Shown: in pieces, positions 17,527-25,882 of the stretch | Numbering within the stretch: position 1 is the first letter of the stretch | Layout of the letters: every line of letters starts with the position of its first letter | Assembly: GCF_022815905.2 (NCBI RefSeq) | Contig: NZ_CP119327.1 | Span: 2,356,001-2,420,000 of the forward strand | DNA: 64,000 bases | Reading direction: 5' to 3' | From: Staphylococcus sp. NRL 16/872 | GTDB taxonomy: Bacteria; Bacillota; Bacilli; Staphylococcales; Staphylococcaceae | Program-made: the position numbers and the translations under genes | Notes under the pieces: model-generated | Database searches by the model: none | What the model saw: only the letters and a program-made list of their open reading frames with translations | Told to the model about the DNA's origin: nothing

Positions 17527-18123
17527 TTACATTTCTGTTCTACCTGCGATAGCTTTTGAAAGTGTAACTTCATCAGCATATTCTAAATCCCCACCTACTG
17601 AAAGTCCTTGCGCTAGTCTTGTCACTTTGATTCCAATAGGTTTAACTAATCTCGAAATGTACATAGCTGTTGATTCACCTTCTAGATTGGGATTCATAGC
17701 TAAGATAAGTTCTTTCACTTCTTCATCTTTTAGTCTATCTATTAGAGTAGGAATATTGATGTCTTCTGGACCAATACCATCCATTGGTGAAATGGAACCA
17801 TGCAATACATGATAAAGCCCTTTATATTCTCTCATTTTCTCCATAGCAATGACGTCTTTATCATCTTCAACGACACAAATAACTGAGCGATCCCTTTGTT
17901 TGTCTTCACAAATGTAACATGGATCATTTTCAGTGATATGACCACATACACTACAGTAAGTAAGTTCTCGTTTAACATCTACTAAGGCTTTAGCAAATTG
18001 GACAACATCGTCTTCTTTCATATCTAAAGTATGAAACGCCAGACGTTGAGCCGTCTTAGGGCCAATGCCTGGCAGTTTCATAAAACTATCTATTAATTTA
18101 GATATAGGTTCTGGATAATGCAT
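17527..18123 (-). CDS. recR: Recombination mediator protein RecR
   Basis: RecR works with RecO and RecF to load RecA on gapped DNA. The 198-residue length is standard. The N-terminal helix-hairpin-helix [15 protein letters not shown] is followed by a four-cysteine zinc finger (CSVCG...CYICED, near residues 57-72). A Toprim domain with [14 protein letters not shown] and the [13 protein letters not shown] motif comes next. It follows ybaB by six bases and is the last gene before the rRNA operon, which has its own promoters. This dnaX-ybaB-recR order is conserved across Bacillota. Confidence 0.97.
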   Translation of the reverse strand: MHYPEPISKLIDSFMKLPGIGPKTAQRLAFHTLDMKEDDVVQFAKALVDVKRELTYCSVCGHITENDPCYICEDKQRDRSVICVVEDDKDVIAMEKMREYKGLYHVLHGSISPMDGIGPEDINIPTLIDRLKDEEVKELILAMNPNLEGESTAMYISRLVKPIGIKVTRLAQGLSVGGDLEYADEVTLSKAIAGRTEM

Positions 18124-18129
18124 CTATTC

Positions 18130-18447
18130 TTACATTCCTGGAATGTTTAAGCCTTGAGTATGCTTGCCTAAACGTTCTTGTGTTAAATCGTCCGCTTTAT
18201 TCATAGCCTCATTTATAGCTGCTAAAACTAAGTCTTGGAGCATTTCGATATCATCTGGATCTACTGCTTCTTCTTTAATTTCTACATCTACAACTTCTTT
18301 GTGTCCAGTAACTGTTACAGCAACCATGCCGCCACCAGCAGTACCTACAATATGTTCTTCTTTAAGTTTTTCTTGCTCTTGAGCCATTTTCTTTTGCATT
18401 TTTTGCATTTGTTTCATCATTTGTTGCATATTTCCGCCACCGCGCAT
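18130..18447 (-). CDS. YbaB/EbfC family nucleoid-associated protein
   Basis: The 105-residue product belongs to the YbaB/EbfC family of small dimeric DNA-binding proteins. It shows the N-terminal Gln/Met/Lys-rich helix ([15 protein letters not shown]), the central [11 protein letters not shown] segment and a C-terminal helix. The gene has a strong AAGGAGG ribosome binding site and lies between dnaX and recR, as in most Firmicutes. A role in nucleoid organisation or recombination is known for the family, but its exact function here is not shown by the sequence. Confidence 0.93.
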   Translation of the reverse strand: MRGGGNMQQMMKQMQKMQKKMAQEQEKLKEEHIVGTAGGGMVAVTVTGHKEVVDVEIKEEAVDPDDIEMLQDLVLAAINEAMNKADDLTQERLGKHTQGLNIPGM

Positions 18448-18597
18448 AATATCATTTCCTCCTTAAATATCTGGATACTTACTTTTGATTTATAATTTAT
18501 TATACATGCGTTTATTATCATTGTCATGTATCACTATTTTTTCACTCTAGTACTTATCGTTATTATTTTTAGAAACGTTTCTCTTCAAACACACATT

Positions 18598-20304
18598 TTA
18601 TTCATCTATTAAATTGACGGTTTCTTCGCCAAACAAATCACGTGCTTTTTGAGCTACGTCAATTTCTTTTTCTTCACTTTTATTAGCTTCTTTAATTTCT
18701 TCACTATCATTATGTCTTCGATTATTAAGGTATTCTGAACGCACTCTCATCCATTGATCAGATGGAACGCCTACTACCTCTACATTTTTATTGATAATAT
18801 TTCTAACGACATTTTCAATATTATTACGTTTCTCTTCATCTCTATTAACAATCTCGCAATGAATTTCTTCATCAAATTGAATTAATACACGTTTTTCACT
18901 TGCTGCTACTGGCACAGAATTTTGTAATAAGCTAACTAATGACTTCTTATCATTACTTTTCGCGTAATCAATGACTTCTTGCCAATGTTTTTTTAATAAT
19001 TGAATATCTTCTTTATTCGCCTCATCTAAAACTTTAGCGATTTGAGTCATGGAAAAAGGATTTTTATTTACACGTTTCCCTCTATTACTCGTTTGTGTTG
19101 AATTCATTTTACTATTAGCTTGCGTGATACCTTGAGCTTTTAACGTTTTCAATTCATTCTCAAGTTGTTCCATTCTTTGTAACAATACTTCATTATGAGG
19201 TTCTGCAGCCACTTGAGTTGTAGCTACGTTTTGTACATTTTCTGGTTTATTTTTTATCATTTCAGCAATTTTCACCAATAAAACCTCAAAATGTACATTT
19301 TGATTAACACTGAATCGAATTGATACTAAGGTATCATTGATAATATCTATTAAATGGTATAACGTTTCTAAATCGAAACGCATCAATGCATCATATTCCG
19401 TTTCACCTTCGACCGTTTTATTCATAATCGTATCACGTACGAAATAAATCATATCATTAATAAGACGATTAACTTCTTTTCCTTCTGCAATAAAACGATG
19501 GTAACGAGTAAACGCTTCTTTCACATTACCTTCGACAACTTCTTTAAACAAGTCGTTTAACGCCGCTTCATCTACACTACCTGTCACGTCTAATACGTCT
19601 TGCAATGTTAAGTGCTCATCACCGAATGCGATAGCCTGATCCATAATACTTAATGCGTCACGCATACCGCCTTCAGACGCTTTCGCAATAAATTCAAGGG
19701 CAGCCTCATCATATTGCAATTCCTGCTCATTAGCTACAAAGCGTAATCGTTCTATAATTTGCTCTGTGCCTATTGCTTTAAAATCAAAACGTTGCGCCCG
19801 TGAAATAATAGTTGGAGGAATTTTATGAGGTTCTGTTGTTGCTAATATAAAAATCGCATGTGCAGGAGGTTCTTCAAGCGTTTTTAATAATGCATTGAAA
19901 GCTCCTGTTGTAAGCATGTGAACCTCGTCAATAATGTATACTTTATATTTTGATTCACTAGGCGCGTATTTTACTTTATCTCTAATATTTCTAATCTCAT
20001 CTACACCGTTATTACTCGCCGCATCAATTTCGATAACATCTCCATTTGTGCCTTGAGTAATGCCCTTACAGATGGCACATTCGTTACAAGGCTCTCCATC
20101 ATGAGGATTTAAACAATTAATTGCTTTAGCAAATACTTTGGCAATACTTGTCTTACCTGTACCCCTTGGACCACTAAATATATAGGCATGAGATTGTTTT
20201 CCTTTTGAAATAGCATTGCGTAACGTTTTCGTTACATGCTCTTGACCTACAACATCTTCGAAACTTTGAGGTCTAAACATTCGATATAAAGCTTGATAAT
20301 TCAC
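18598..20304 (-). CDS. dnaX: DNA polymerase III subunit gamma/tau
   Basis: DnaX is the clamp-loader ATPase of the replicative polymerase. The N-terminal AAA+ module has Walker A GPRGTGKT at residues 45-52, a four-cysteine zinc module (CLNPHDGEPCNECAICKG), the DEVHML Walker B and a SRC-like ISRAQRF motif. The C-terminal third is a Lys/Glu-rich tau extension, giving 568 residues, close to the staphylococcal norm. No obvious slippery heptamer for a gamma frameshift was recognised, but it was not searched exhaustively. It begins the dnaX-ybaB-recR run, although 150 bases separate it from ybaB. Confidence 0.96.
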   Translation of the reverse strand: MNYQALYRMFRPQSFEDVVGQEHVTKTLRNAISKGKQSHAYIFSGPRGTGKTSIAKVFAKAINCLNPHDGEPCNECAICKGITQGTNGDVIEIDAASNNGVDEIRNIRDKVKYAPSESKYKVYIIDEVHMLTTGAFNALLKTLEEPPAHAIFILATTEPHKIPPTIISRAQRFDFKAIGTEQIIERLRFVANEQELQYDEAALEFIAKASEGGMRDALSIMDQAIAFGDEHLTLQDVLDVTGSVDEAALNDLFKEVVEGNVKEAFTRYHRFIAEGKEVNRLINDMIYFVRDTIMNKTVEGETEYDALMRFDLETLYHLIDIINDTLVSIRFSVNQNVHFEVLLVKIAEMIKNKPENVQNVATTQVAAEPHNEVLLQRMEQLENELKTLKAQGITQANSKMNSTQTSNRGKRVNKNPFSMTQIAKVLDEANKEDIQLLKKHWQEVIDYAKSNDKKSLVSLLQNSVPVAASEKRVLIQFDEEIHCEIVNRDEEKRNNIENVVRNIINKNVEVVGVPSDQWMRVRSEYLNNRRHNDSEEIKEANKSEEKEIDVAQKARDLFGEETVNLIDE

Positions 20305-20371
20305 CTTCGCACCTCCGTTAACAATTACGTTATATTATATCATGCCTTACTTTCCTAGATTCAACTCAATT

Positions 20372-20899
20372 TTAGATTATATCTGCATTTTTCACTGTCC
20401 CATGCGGATAATCATTTAACTGATCCCATAAGAACTTCACACGTAACTTATCTTGATCTGTATCTTTTGAGAAAATGTGATGCACATCAGCCCGCTCATA
20501 TCCTAACTTTTCAAAATAGTCTGGACTACATCCCACTATAACTGTAGTATAATGTTGCGATTTGGCACGCTCTTCAATAGCTTGAACTAATGCTTTACCT
20601 AATCCTTGATTTTGGATACGTTCTTCTACAATGAGAGACACGAGTTCTAAAGCTTTATATTTATCATCGTCTGTAACAAGGTTAACTTCACTTAACATGA
20701 TATGACCGATAATCTCTCCATTTTCATTTTTGGCAATCACTTCTAGCTCATAATTGTAAGTTTCCGCTTGACGTAAGCGCGATACGAGTTGACGTTGCGC
20801 AACACCATTTTGCTCTGCATGCTTATTATAGCTTTCTTCAATTTTATCTAATGTCTCAGCATAGTCCATTTCAGTTAAAGTACTTAAATAAATTTGCAT
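20372..20899 (-). CDS. GNAT family N-acetyltransferase
   Basis: The 175-residue product has the GNAT fold. The acetyl-CoA loop region is RIQNQGLGKALVQAIEERAKS near residues 94-114, preceded by strand beta4 ALELVSLIVEE, and the C-terminal part (VIVGCSPDYFEKLGYERA) is typical. The substrate is unknown. The gene stands between the SRP RNA and dnaX with a good ribosome binding site (GGGGGAG). It is cytosolic by lack of a signal or membrane segments. Confidence 0.85.
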   Translation of the reverse strand: MQIYLSTLTEMDYAETLDKIEESYNKHAEQNGVAQRQLVSRLRQAETYNYELEVIAKNENGEIIGHIMLSEVNLVTDDDKYKALELVSLIVEERIQNQGLGKALVQAIEERAKSQHYTTVIVGCSPDYFEKLGYERADVHHIFSKDTDQDKLRVKFLWDQLNDYPHGTVKNADII

Positions 20900-21026
20900 C
20901 TATTCTCCCCCTTTATTTTTGTCTTTAGGTAGCTTTAAAGCTAATGTATTTTGAAAAGGTCCCAATGTTTGAATAACTTAATTTCTTTTTATTTCACATA
21001 TAAATATTATACTTCTTTATTCTATA

Positions 21027-21060
21027 CAAAAAAGAGGTGACTTTAAATTAAAGTCACCTC
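21027..21060 (-). terminator. Terminator downstream of SRP RNA
   Basis: A 13-bp perfect stem (21034-21046 with 21048-21060) is followed by six T on the minus strand. It lies about 90 bases beyond the SRP RNA 3' end and before the acetyltransferase gene. Confidence 0.85.
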
Positions 21061-21150
21061 AGACTGTAAACAATCCTATTCACTCATCGTCAACTACGGA
21101 TTGATTATCTATATATCTATGTAGAAGTTGTTAATGTTAAATATTAAAAA

Positions 21151-21424
21151 ACCGTGCACCTTCGAATCGAGTGTGTATCATAAACGTTACCGAAGTCGAT
21201 AGCTAAATCTCGGCTACCCTACGGCACATATGAGGATCCACTTAATGCTGCTTCCGTCAGGACCTGACATGGTTCATGAGTTCATATTGCATAGGACCGA
21301 AATCTTCAAACACCTCGTGCTTCGGGCAGACTTCACAAAGACACACCCTCAACGAAGGAATTAAGTCTCGCATAAAGCGGATTTCGAGTACAGGGAACCG
21401 CTACCTCCCCACCTAGCACGGTAA
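21151..21424 (-). ncRNA. ffs: Large signal recognition particle RNA (4.5S/6S-type with Alu domain)
   Basis: On the minus strand this roughly 274-base RNA carries the helix 8 signature (GTCAGGTCCTGACGGAAGCAGC), which binds Ffh. The Bacillus-type Alu domain starts GCTAGGTGGGGAGGTAGCGG, and the paired 3' end ggtgcacgg complements the 5' ccgtgc. The long form is typical of Bacillota. It guides the signal recognition particle to ribosomes making membrane and secreted proteins. Ends are estimated from the terminal pairing. Confidence 0.93.
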
Positions 21425-21429
21425 GTTTT

Positions 21430-21459
21430 ATAATACTATAAATATTCCTTTAAATGCAA
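21430..21459 (-). promoter_or_regulatory. Promoter of the SRP RNA gene
   Basis: On the minus strand TTGCAT (21454-21459) is followed after 18 bases by TATTAT (21430-21435). The RNA 5' end falls about 5-8 bases downstream. Confidence 0.75.
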
Positions 21460-21523
21460 GTATAACGTTACGAATAATCTCTAGCTATTGATATAGACCT
21501 ACCTTCATTCCTTGCAACAACCT

Positions 21524-22249
21524 TTATTTAGTGTGTCTTCGTGAAAATTCATTGAATTTAAATTCTGTTGCTAAGTGTTTAGATATATTGTATTGAAATT
21601 GTGTAGTATCTTTGAGATAAACAATACTTCGTACCGTGGCCGTATAAGGAGGCTGTACTTTTCCAAAAACATCGTATTCCCAAGCAGTAAATGGCTCAAA
21701 CGTAATCGATTTATTGGAATAACTAATCTCCAGGCCTAATTCTGTTTCTAAATAATGATAGATGGAGTCTTGGGCTACTTTCTCCGGAATAGATGCGACG
21801 ATGGAGGTCAAAAAATAATCTTCATCTAAAATCTTCACTATGCCGTTCACGCTACGACTTCTTATAATATGAATAAGCGATTGATTCTGCTTTAGATTAA
21901 GTTGCTTTTTAACATGGGGTACCGTATCCGCTTCAATCACTTCATTAAGAAGCACTTGTGTTGTGTGATGTAATCCTAATTCTTTTTTCACTTCTTTAAA
22001 ACTAATCAAGTTAGAAAAAGGAAATTCTGTCATACCTTGGTCGATAACGATAGAACCTTTACCTCTAATTTTTTGTATCATCCCATCATGCGCTAATAGT
22101 TCCAATGCTTTTCTTACTGTTTCACGCGAAGCATGATATTTTTCAACTAATTCATACTCTGAAGGGAGTTGATCTCCATAGCTATAAGTACCATCGAAGA
22201 TACCCTGTTTTAATTCATCGTAAATCGTTATAAATTTCTGTTGTGCCAT
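21524..22249 (-). CDS. treR: Trehalose operon repressor TreR (GntR family)
   Basis: TreR represses the trehalose genes and is released by trehalose-6-phosphate. The N-terminal GntR winged helix (residues about 5-75) includes GDQLPSEYELVEKYHASRETVRKAL and a wing IQKIRGKGS. The C-terminal UTRA effector domain follows (residues 90-235). The 241-residue length is normal. It is the third gene of treP-treC-treR and lies 32 bases after treC, so it is autoregulated with the operon. The likely operator is the palindrome at 25496-25511. Confidence 0.92.
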   Translation of the reverse strand: MAQQKFITIYDELKQGIFDGTYSYGDQLPSEYELVEKYHASRETVRKALELLAHDGMIQKIRGKGSIVIDQGMTEFPFSNLISFKEVKKELGLHHTTQVLLNEVIEADTVPHVKKQLNLKQNQSLIHIIRSRSVNGIVKILDEDYFLTSIVASIPEKVAQDSIYHYLETELGLEISYSNKSITFEPFTAWEYDVFGKVQPPYTATVRSIVYLKDTTQFQYNISKHLATEFKFNEFSRRHTK

Positions 22250-22281
22250 ATTTTTTCCACCAGTCTGTTTAAAGCCAAAGA

Positions 22282-23916
22282 TTATGAATGAGCAACCACA
22301 ATTGCGCCAAATGGTGAAATTTCATTATTATCAATCGTACCATTTTGAATCACAATATTGCCTTTTGTATCAAGTTCATCAGGTAGTTTCACTGCTTCTT
22401 TTGAAAAGTTAGCAACGACCAACCAAGATTGGTTTTGATAATTACGACGATAAATAAATAATTGTGGATGTTCCATATACATTGGTTCAATATCGCCATA
22501 AGTAATAATATCATGTTCATGACGTAGCGCTATAAGTTGACGATACGTTTGTAAAATAGAATGTTCATCTTCCAAAGCATCTTCTACATTGACTTTATTA
22601 ATATTGTTAGGGATATCAATCCATGGTGTGCCTGTCGTAAAACCAGCTTGTTTGCCTGAAGACCATTGGATTGGCGTACGTGAATTATCACGTGATTTTT
22701 GTCCTAAAATAGTTAAAATTTCCTCTTCGTCTATACCTTTATGTTTTAAATTGTCATAAGCATTTAAAGACTCAACGTCGCGATATTGTTGAATAGAATC
22801 AAAGTGCGGATTGGTCATACCGATTTCTTCACCTTGATAAATGTAAGGTGTACCTTGCAACATATGAAGGGCGATTGCCAACATCTTAGCACTTGCTTGA
22901 CGGTTTTCTTCAGTTGAATCATCTCCGAAACGAGATACTACACGAGGTTGATCGTGGTTGCACCAGAAGATCGCATTCCAACCACCGCCTTTATTTATAC
23001 CTACTTGCCATTCCATAAGAATTTCTTTTAATTTTAGAAAATCAAATTTCGCATTCGTCCACTTTTCTCCATCTACGTAATCCACTTTTAAATGATGGAA
23101 ATTAAATACACTACTTAATTCTTGGCGCTCAGGTTGTGTATAATTAATACAATTTTCAATCGTTGTAGATGACATTTCTCCTACTGTCATCATATTCTTA
23201 TCTCCAAACGTATTGCGATTGAGTTCATGAAGATATTCGTGAACGCGTGGACCATCTGTGTAAAACTCTTTACCTATCTTCGGTGAATTTTTAAATTCTC
23301 CTTTAGATATTAAGTTAATAACGTCAAATCGGAAACCATCTACACCAAAGTCAATCCAATGATTAACAATATCGTATAACGCTTTACGGACGCTTTCATT
23401 ATCCCAATTTAGATCTGCTTGTGTGACATCAAATAAATGTAAATAATATTCTTCGGTGTCCTCATCATATTGCCAAGCATTACCGCCAAATTTTGATTCC
23501 CAATTCGTAGGTGGTCCATCTTGAGATGGTCTGAAGAAATAAAAATCACGATATGGATTATCTTTTGAACTAATCGCTTCTTTAAACCACTGGTGTTCCG
23601 TAGATGTATGATTAATTACAATATCCATCATTATTTTTAAATCGCGTTGATGTGCTTCTGAGACTAATGTTTCAAAATCTTTTAACGTGCCAAATTGTTC
23701 ATTTATTTTAAAATAATTACTGATATCATAGCCGTTATCATTCATAGGTGATTCGTAAACTGGCGTTAACCAAATGTAATCTACACCTAAATATTGTAGA
23801 TAATCTAATTTTTCAATAATACCGTTTAAATCCCCTTGACCATTGCCAGTCGTATCATTAAATGATTTAGGATAAATTTGATAGACAACTGATTTTTTCC
23901 AGTCTTGTTGAGTCAT
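22282..23916 (-). CDS. treC: Trehalose-6-phosphate hydrolase (GH13)
   Basis: This phospho-alpha-(1,1)-glucosidase splits trehalose-6-phosphate into glucose and glucose-6-phosphate. GH13 motifs are visible: DIVINHTS, GFRFDVIN with the nucleophile Asp near residue 200, VGEMSS with the acid Glu, and NHDQPR. The 544-residue length fits the TreA/TreC family. I chose the ATG giving MTQQDWKK because AAGGTGG lies seven bases before it; an ATG two codons upstream abuts that site. It lies about 100 bases after treP, beyond an imperfect hairpin. Confidence 0.95.
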   Translation of the reverse strand: MTQQDWKKSVVYQIYPKSFNDTTGNGQGDLNGIIEKLDYLQYLGVDYIWLTPVYESPMNDNGYDISNYFKINEQFGTLKDFETLVSEAHQRDLKIMMDIVINHTSTEHQWFKEAISSKDNPYRDFYFFRPSQDGPPTNWESKFGGNAWQYDEDTEEYYLHLFDVTQADLNWDNESVRKALYDIVNHWIDFGVDGFRFDVINLISKGEFKNSPKIGKEFYTDGPRVHEYLHELNRNTFGDKNMMTVGEMSSTTIENCINYTQPERQELSSVFNFHHLKVDYVDGEKWTNAKFDFLKLKEILMEWQVGINKGGGWNAIFWCNHDQPRVVSRFGDDSTEENRQASAKMLAIALHMLQGTPYIYQGEEIGMTNPHFDSIQQYRDVESLNAYDNLKHKGIDEEEILTILGQKSRDNSRTPIQWSSGKQAGFTTGTPWIDIPNNINKVNVEDALEDEHSILQTYRQLIALRHEHDIITYGDIEPMYMEHPQLFIYRRNYQNQSWLVVANFSKEAVKLPDELDTKGNIVIQNGTIDNNEISPFGAIVVAHS

Positions 23917-23950
23917 TGCCATTCCACCTTTATATATAGTAGATATTTTT

Positions 23951-23998
23951 AAAAAGAAAAGACGTCCAAGTACTTGTAAAATGATACGTGAACGTCTT
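23951..23998 (-). terminator. Imperfect hairpin between treP and treC
   Basis: Positions 23959-23972 pair with 23985-23998 with two mismatches, and a T-rich stretch follows on the minus strand. It may terminate part of the transcripts or protect the treP message, which would set different levels for treP and treC. Confidence 0.5.
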
Positions 23999-24016
23999 TA
24001 TTGTTGTGAATTACCA

Positions 24017-25459
24017 TTATTTTATGTCTTCAGGATTTTCAACCATCTTCTTAGCTTTAATCGTAGTAAATCTTGAGAAAATAATCGTTAAAATTGCTGG
24101 GACTACGATAGCAAGCAAAGTGATTGGAATATAAATGAACCAATATTCACTCTTGATTGAAATAAATGCTGGCACACCACCAACGCCTACATTACCTAAT
24201 ACTCTATTTGCACCGATGATTGCGCCTAAAACGCCCGAAGTACAAATTGCAGCGAAGAAAGGCACTTTGAGTGGTAGGTTCACCCCAAACATTGCAGGTT
24301 CTGTTACACCTAGAAAGGCTGACACGCTTGAAGTTAACGCTAAACCTTCTTCTTTTACCATTTTACGACGTCTATAAATAAACCATGCGCCAAATGCAGC
24401 TGAACCTTGGCAAATATTAGAGATAGCAACGATTGGCCATAAGTATGTACCGCCTAATTTACTTCCCATTAATTGGAAATCAACTGCTAAGAACATATGA
24501 TGTAGACCTGTGATAACAAGTGGTGCATAGAAGAAACCATAAATTGCGCCACCTAACCAACCAGCATGATTGAAAACAAATTGAACCGCACCAGTAATTG
24601 CAGTTCCAATAGCTAAGGCGATAGGTCCAATAATAATGAACGCTAAGAAGCCTGTGATTAATAATGCGACTGGCCCTACAACAAGCATTTTAATAGAATC
24701 ATGTACGACTTTATTAAGTGCTTTTTCAATGAGTGAAAGTACATAAGCTGCGATTAGTACTGGTAATACTTGTCCTTGATAGTTTAACTGTTTAATTTCT
24801 AAACCGAAGAGGTTCCAAGTTGGTATGTGCCCTTTCGCAATATCATATTGTGATACTAATTGGGGATGCATTAAAATCAAGCCAAGTACTAAACCTAAGA
24901 TAGGACTACCACCAAAGACTTTCATACTGCTCCAACCAATTAATGCTGGTAAGAAAATAAATGCGGTACTTGCGATAACATTAATGATATTTGAGATATC
25001 TCCCAATTGCGGGAACTGTTCTACAAGTGGCTTAGGACCAAATAGATTTTCCATTGTTAAAAGGTTATTAATCCCCATTAGAAGCCCGGCAGTAACTAAA
25101 GCAGGTAAGATAGGTATAAAGATGTCCCCCAATAATTTAATCAATCTTTGTACTGGATTACCTTTTTTAGCTGCGGCTGTTTTTGCTTCATCTTTTGACG
25201 CTTCTTCAGCCCCTGTTTCCTTTATAAATTGTTTATATACTTCATCAACTGTTCCTGGACCTATTACAATTTGGTATTGATGATCTGCTTTAAATTGTCC
25301 TTTTACTAAAGCATTATCATCTAAAGCATCTTTATTCACTTTATTATCGTCTTTTAACACTAATCTCAATCGAGTTACACAATGTGTTGCAGTATCAACA
25401 TTTTCTTTACCACCAATTGCTTTAACGATGTCTTGAACATCTTTTCTTTTGACAGCCAC
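24017..25459 (-). CDS. treP: PTS trehalose-specific EIIBC transporter
   Basis: TreP imports trehalose and phosphorylates it to trehalose-6-phosphate using the phosphotransferase system. The N-terminal EIIB domain has the phospho-cysteine in THCVTRLRL at Cys27. The EIIC domain (residues about 105-470) has around ten membrane segments and the GLHH and EPAMFG motifs. There is no EIIA domain, so phosphate must come from an EIIA elsewhere, such as the glucose EIIA. A GTG start at 25459 (MAVKRKD) fits the ribosome binding site AAAGGAG and known relatives better than an upstream ATG. Regulation by TreR and catabolite control is suggested by the upstream sites. Confidence 0.95.
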   Translation of the reverse strand: MAVKRKDVQDIVKAIGGKENVDTATHCVTRLRLVLKDDNKVNKDALDDNALVKGQFKADHQYQIVIGPGTVDEVYKQFIKETGAEEASKDEAKTAAAKKGNPVQRLIKLLGDIFIPILPALVTAGLLMGINNLLTMENLFGPKPLVEQFPQLGDISNIINVIASTAFIFLPALIGWSSMKVFGGSPILGLVLGLILMHPQLVSQYDIAKGHIPTWNLFGLEIKQLNYQGQVLPVLIAAYVLSLIEKALNKVVHDSIKMLVVGPVALLITGFLAFIIIGPIALAIGTAITGAVQFVFNHAGWLGGAIYGFFYAPLVITGLHHMFLAVDFQLMGSKLGGTYLWPIVAISNICQGSAAFGAWFIYRRRKMVKEEGLALTSSVSAFLGVTEPAMFGVNLPLKVPFFAAICTSGVLGAIIGANRVLGNVGVGGVPAFISIKSEYWFIYIPITLLAIVVPAILTIIFSRFTTIKAKKMVENPEDIK

Positions 25460-25489
25460 GCATTTCACTCCTTTATGTTTAATATTTAA

Positions 25490-25519
25490 AGTATAACTTG
25501 TCTAGACAAGTAATGTAAA
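25490..25519 (-). promoter_or_regulatory. tre operon promoter
   Basis: On the minus strand TTTACA (25514-25519) and TATACT (25490-25495) are 18 bases apart. The spacer contains the palindromic operator. The start codon of treP lies about 30 bases downstream of the -10 element. Confidence 0.75.
25496..25511. promoter_or_regulatory. TreR operator
   Basis: A perfect 16-bp palindrome, acttgtctagacaagt, fills most of the spacer between the -35 and -10 elements. Operators of this kind (TTGTCTAGACAA core) are known for TreR of Gram-positive bacteria. Binding here would block RNA polymerase. Confidence 0.8.
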
Positions 25520-25527
25520 GGCTTTCA
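25514..25527. promoter_or_regulatory. Candidate cre site (CcpA)
   Basis: The 14-base tgtaaaggctttca matches the catabolite-responsive element consensus with one mismatch, at the central C. It overlaps the -35 region of the tre promoter, which suits CcpA repression in glucose. Confidence 0.55.
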
Positions 25528-25591
25528 TTTCTTTTTATAGAATTCTTAAAATAAAGTCGTTTATATGTGTGACTTATATATCAAACGTAGA

Positions 25592-25634
25592 CAAAAAAAG
25601 ACAAGTACTCAATCTACATTGAGTACTTGTCTTT
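25592..25634 (-). terminator. Terminator downstream of tRNA-Ser
   Basis: A 15-bp stem (25599-25613 with 25618-25632) with a four-base loop and a seven-T tail on the minus strand ends the tRNA-Ser transcript. Confidence 0.88.
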
Positions 25635-25666
25635 CTATATTTATTAGTCTTGGATTTTAATTATAA

Positions 25667-25759
25667 TGGCGGAGGAAGAGGGATTCGAACCCCCGCGGCC
25701 CGTTAAGGCCCTGTCGGTTTTCAAGACCGATCCCTTCAGCCGGACTTGGGTATTCCTCC
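25667..25759 (-). tRNA. tRNA-Ser (anticodon UGA)
   Basis: The 93-base gene folds as a class II tRNA with a long variable arm, as expected for serine. The anticodon stem-loop reads GGTCTTGAAAACC, giving anticodon TGA. The 3' CCA is encoded, the T arm has the ggttcgaatcc motif, and the acceptor stem ggaggaa/ttcctcc pairs. It stands alone between treP and gltD with its own terminator. Confidence 0.96.
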
Positions 25760-25882
25760 AATGAACACAATAACTATCTTATAACATGGTCCATTGGAAG
25801 TCAAACATTTTCTTTACTGTGTTAAAACTTTTTTAATCATTTCTTTACAAATAAAGTTAGTAGCGCAATGAAAAACACGTCC

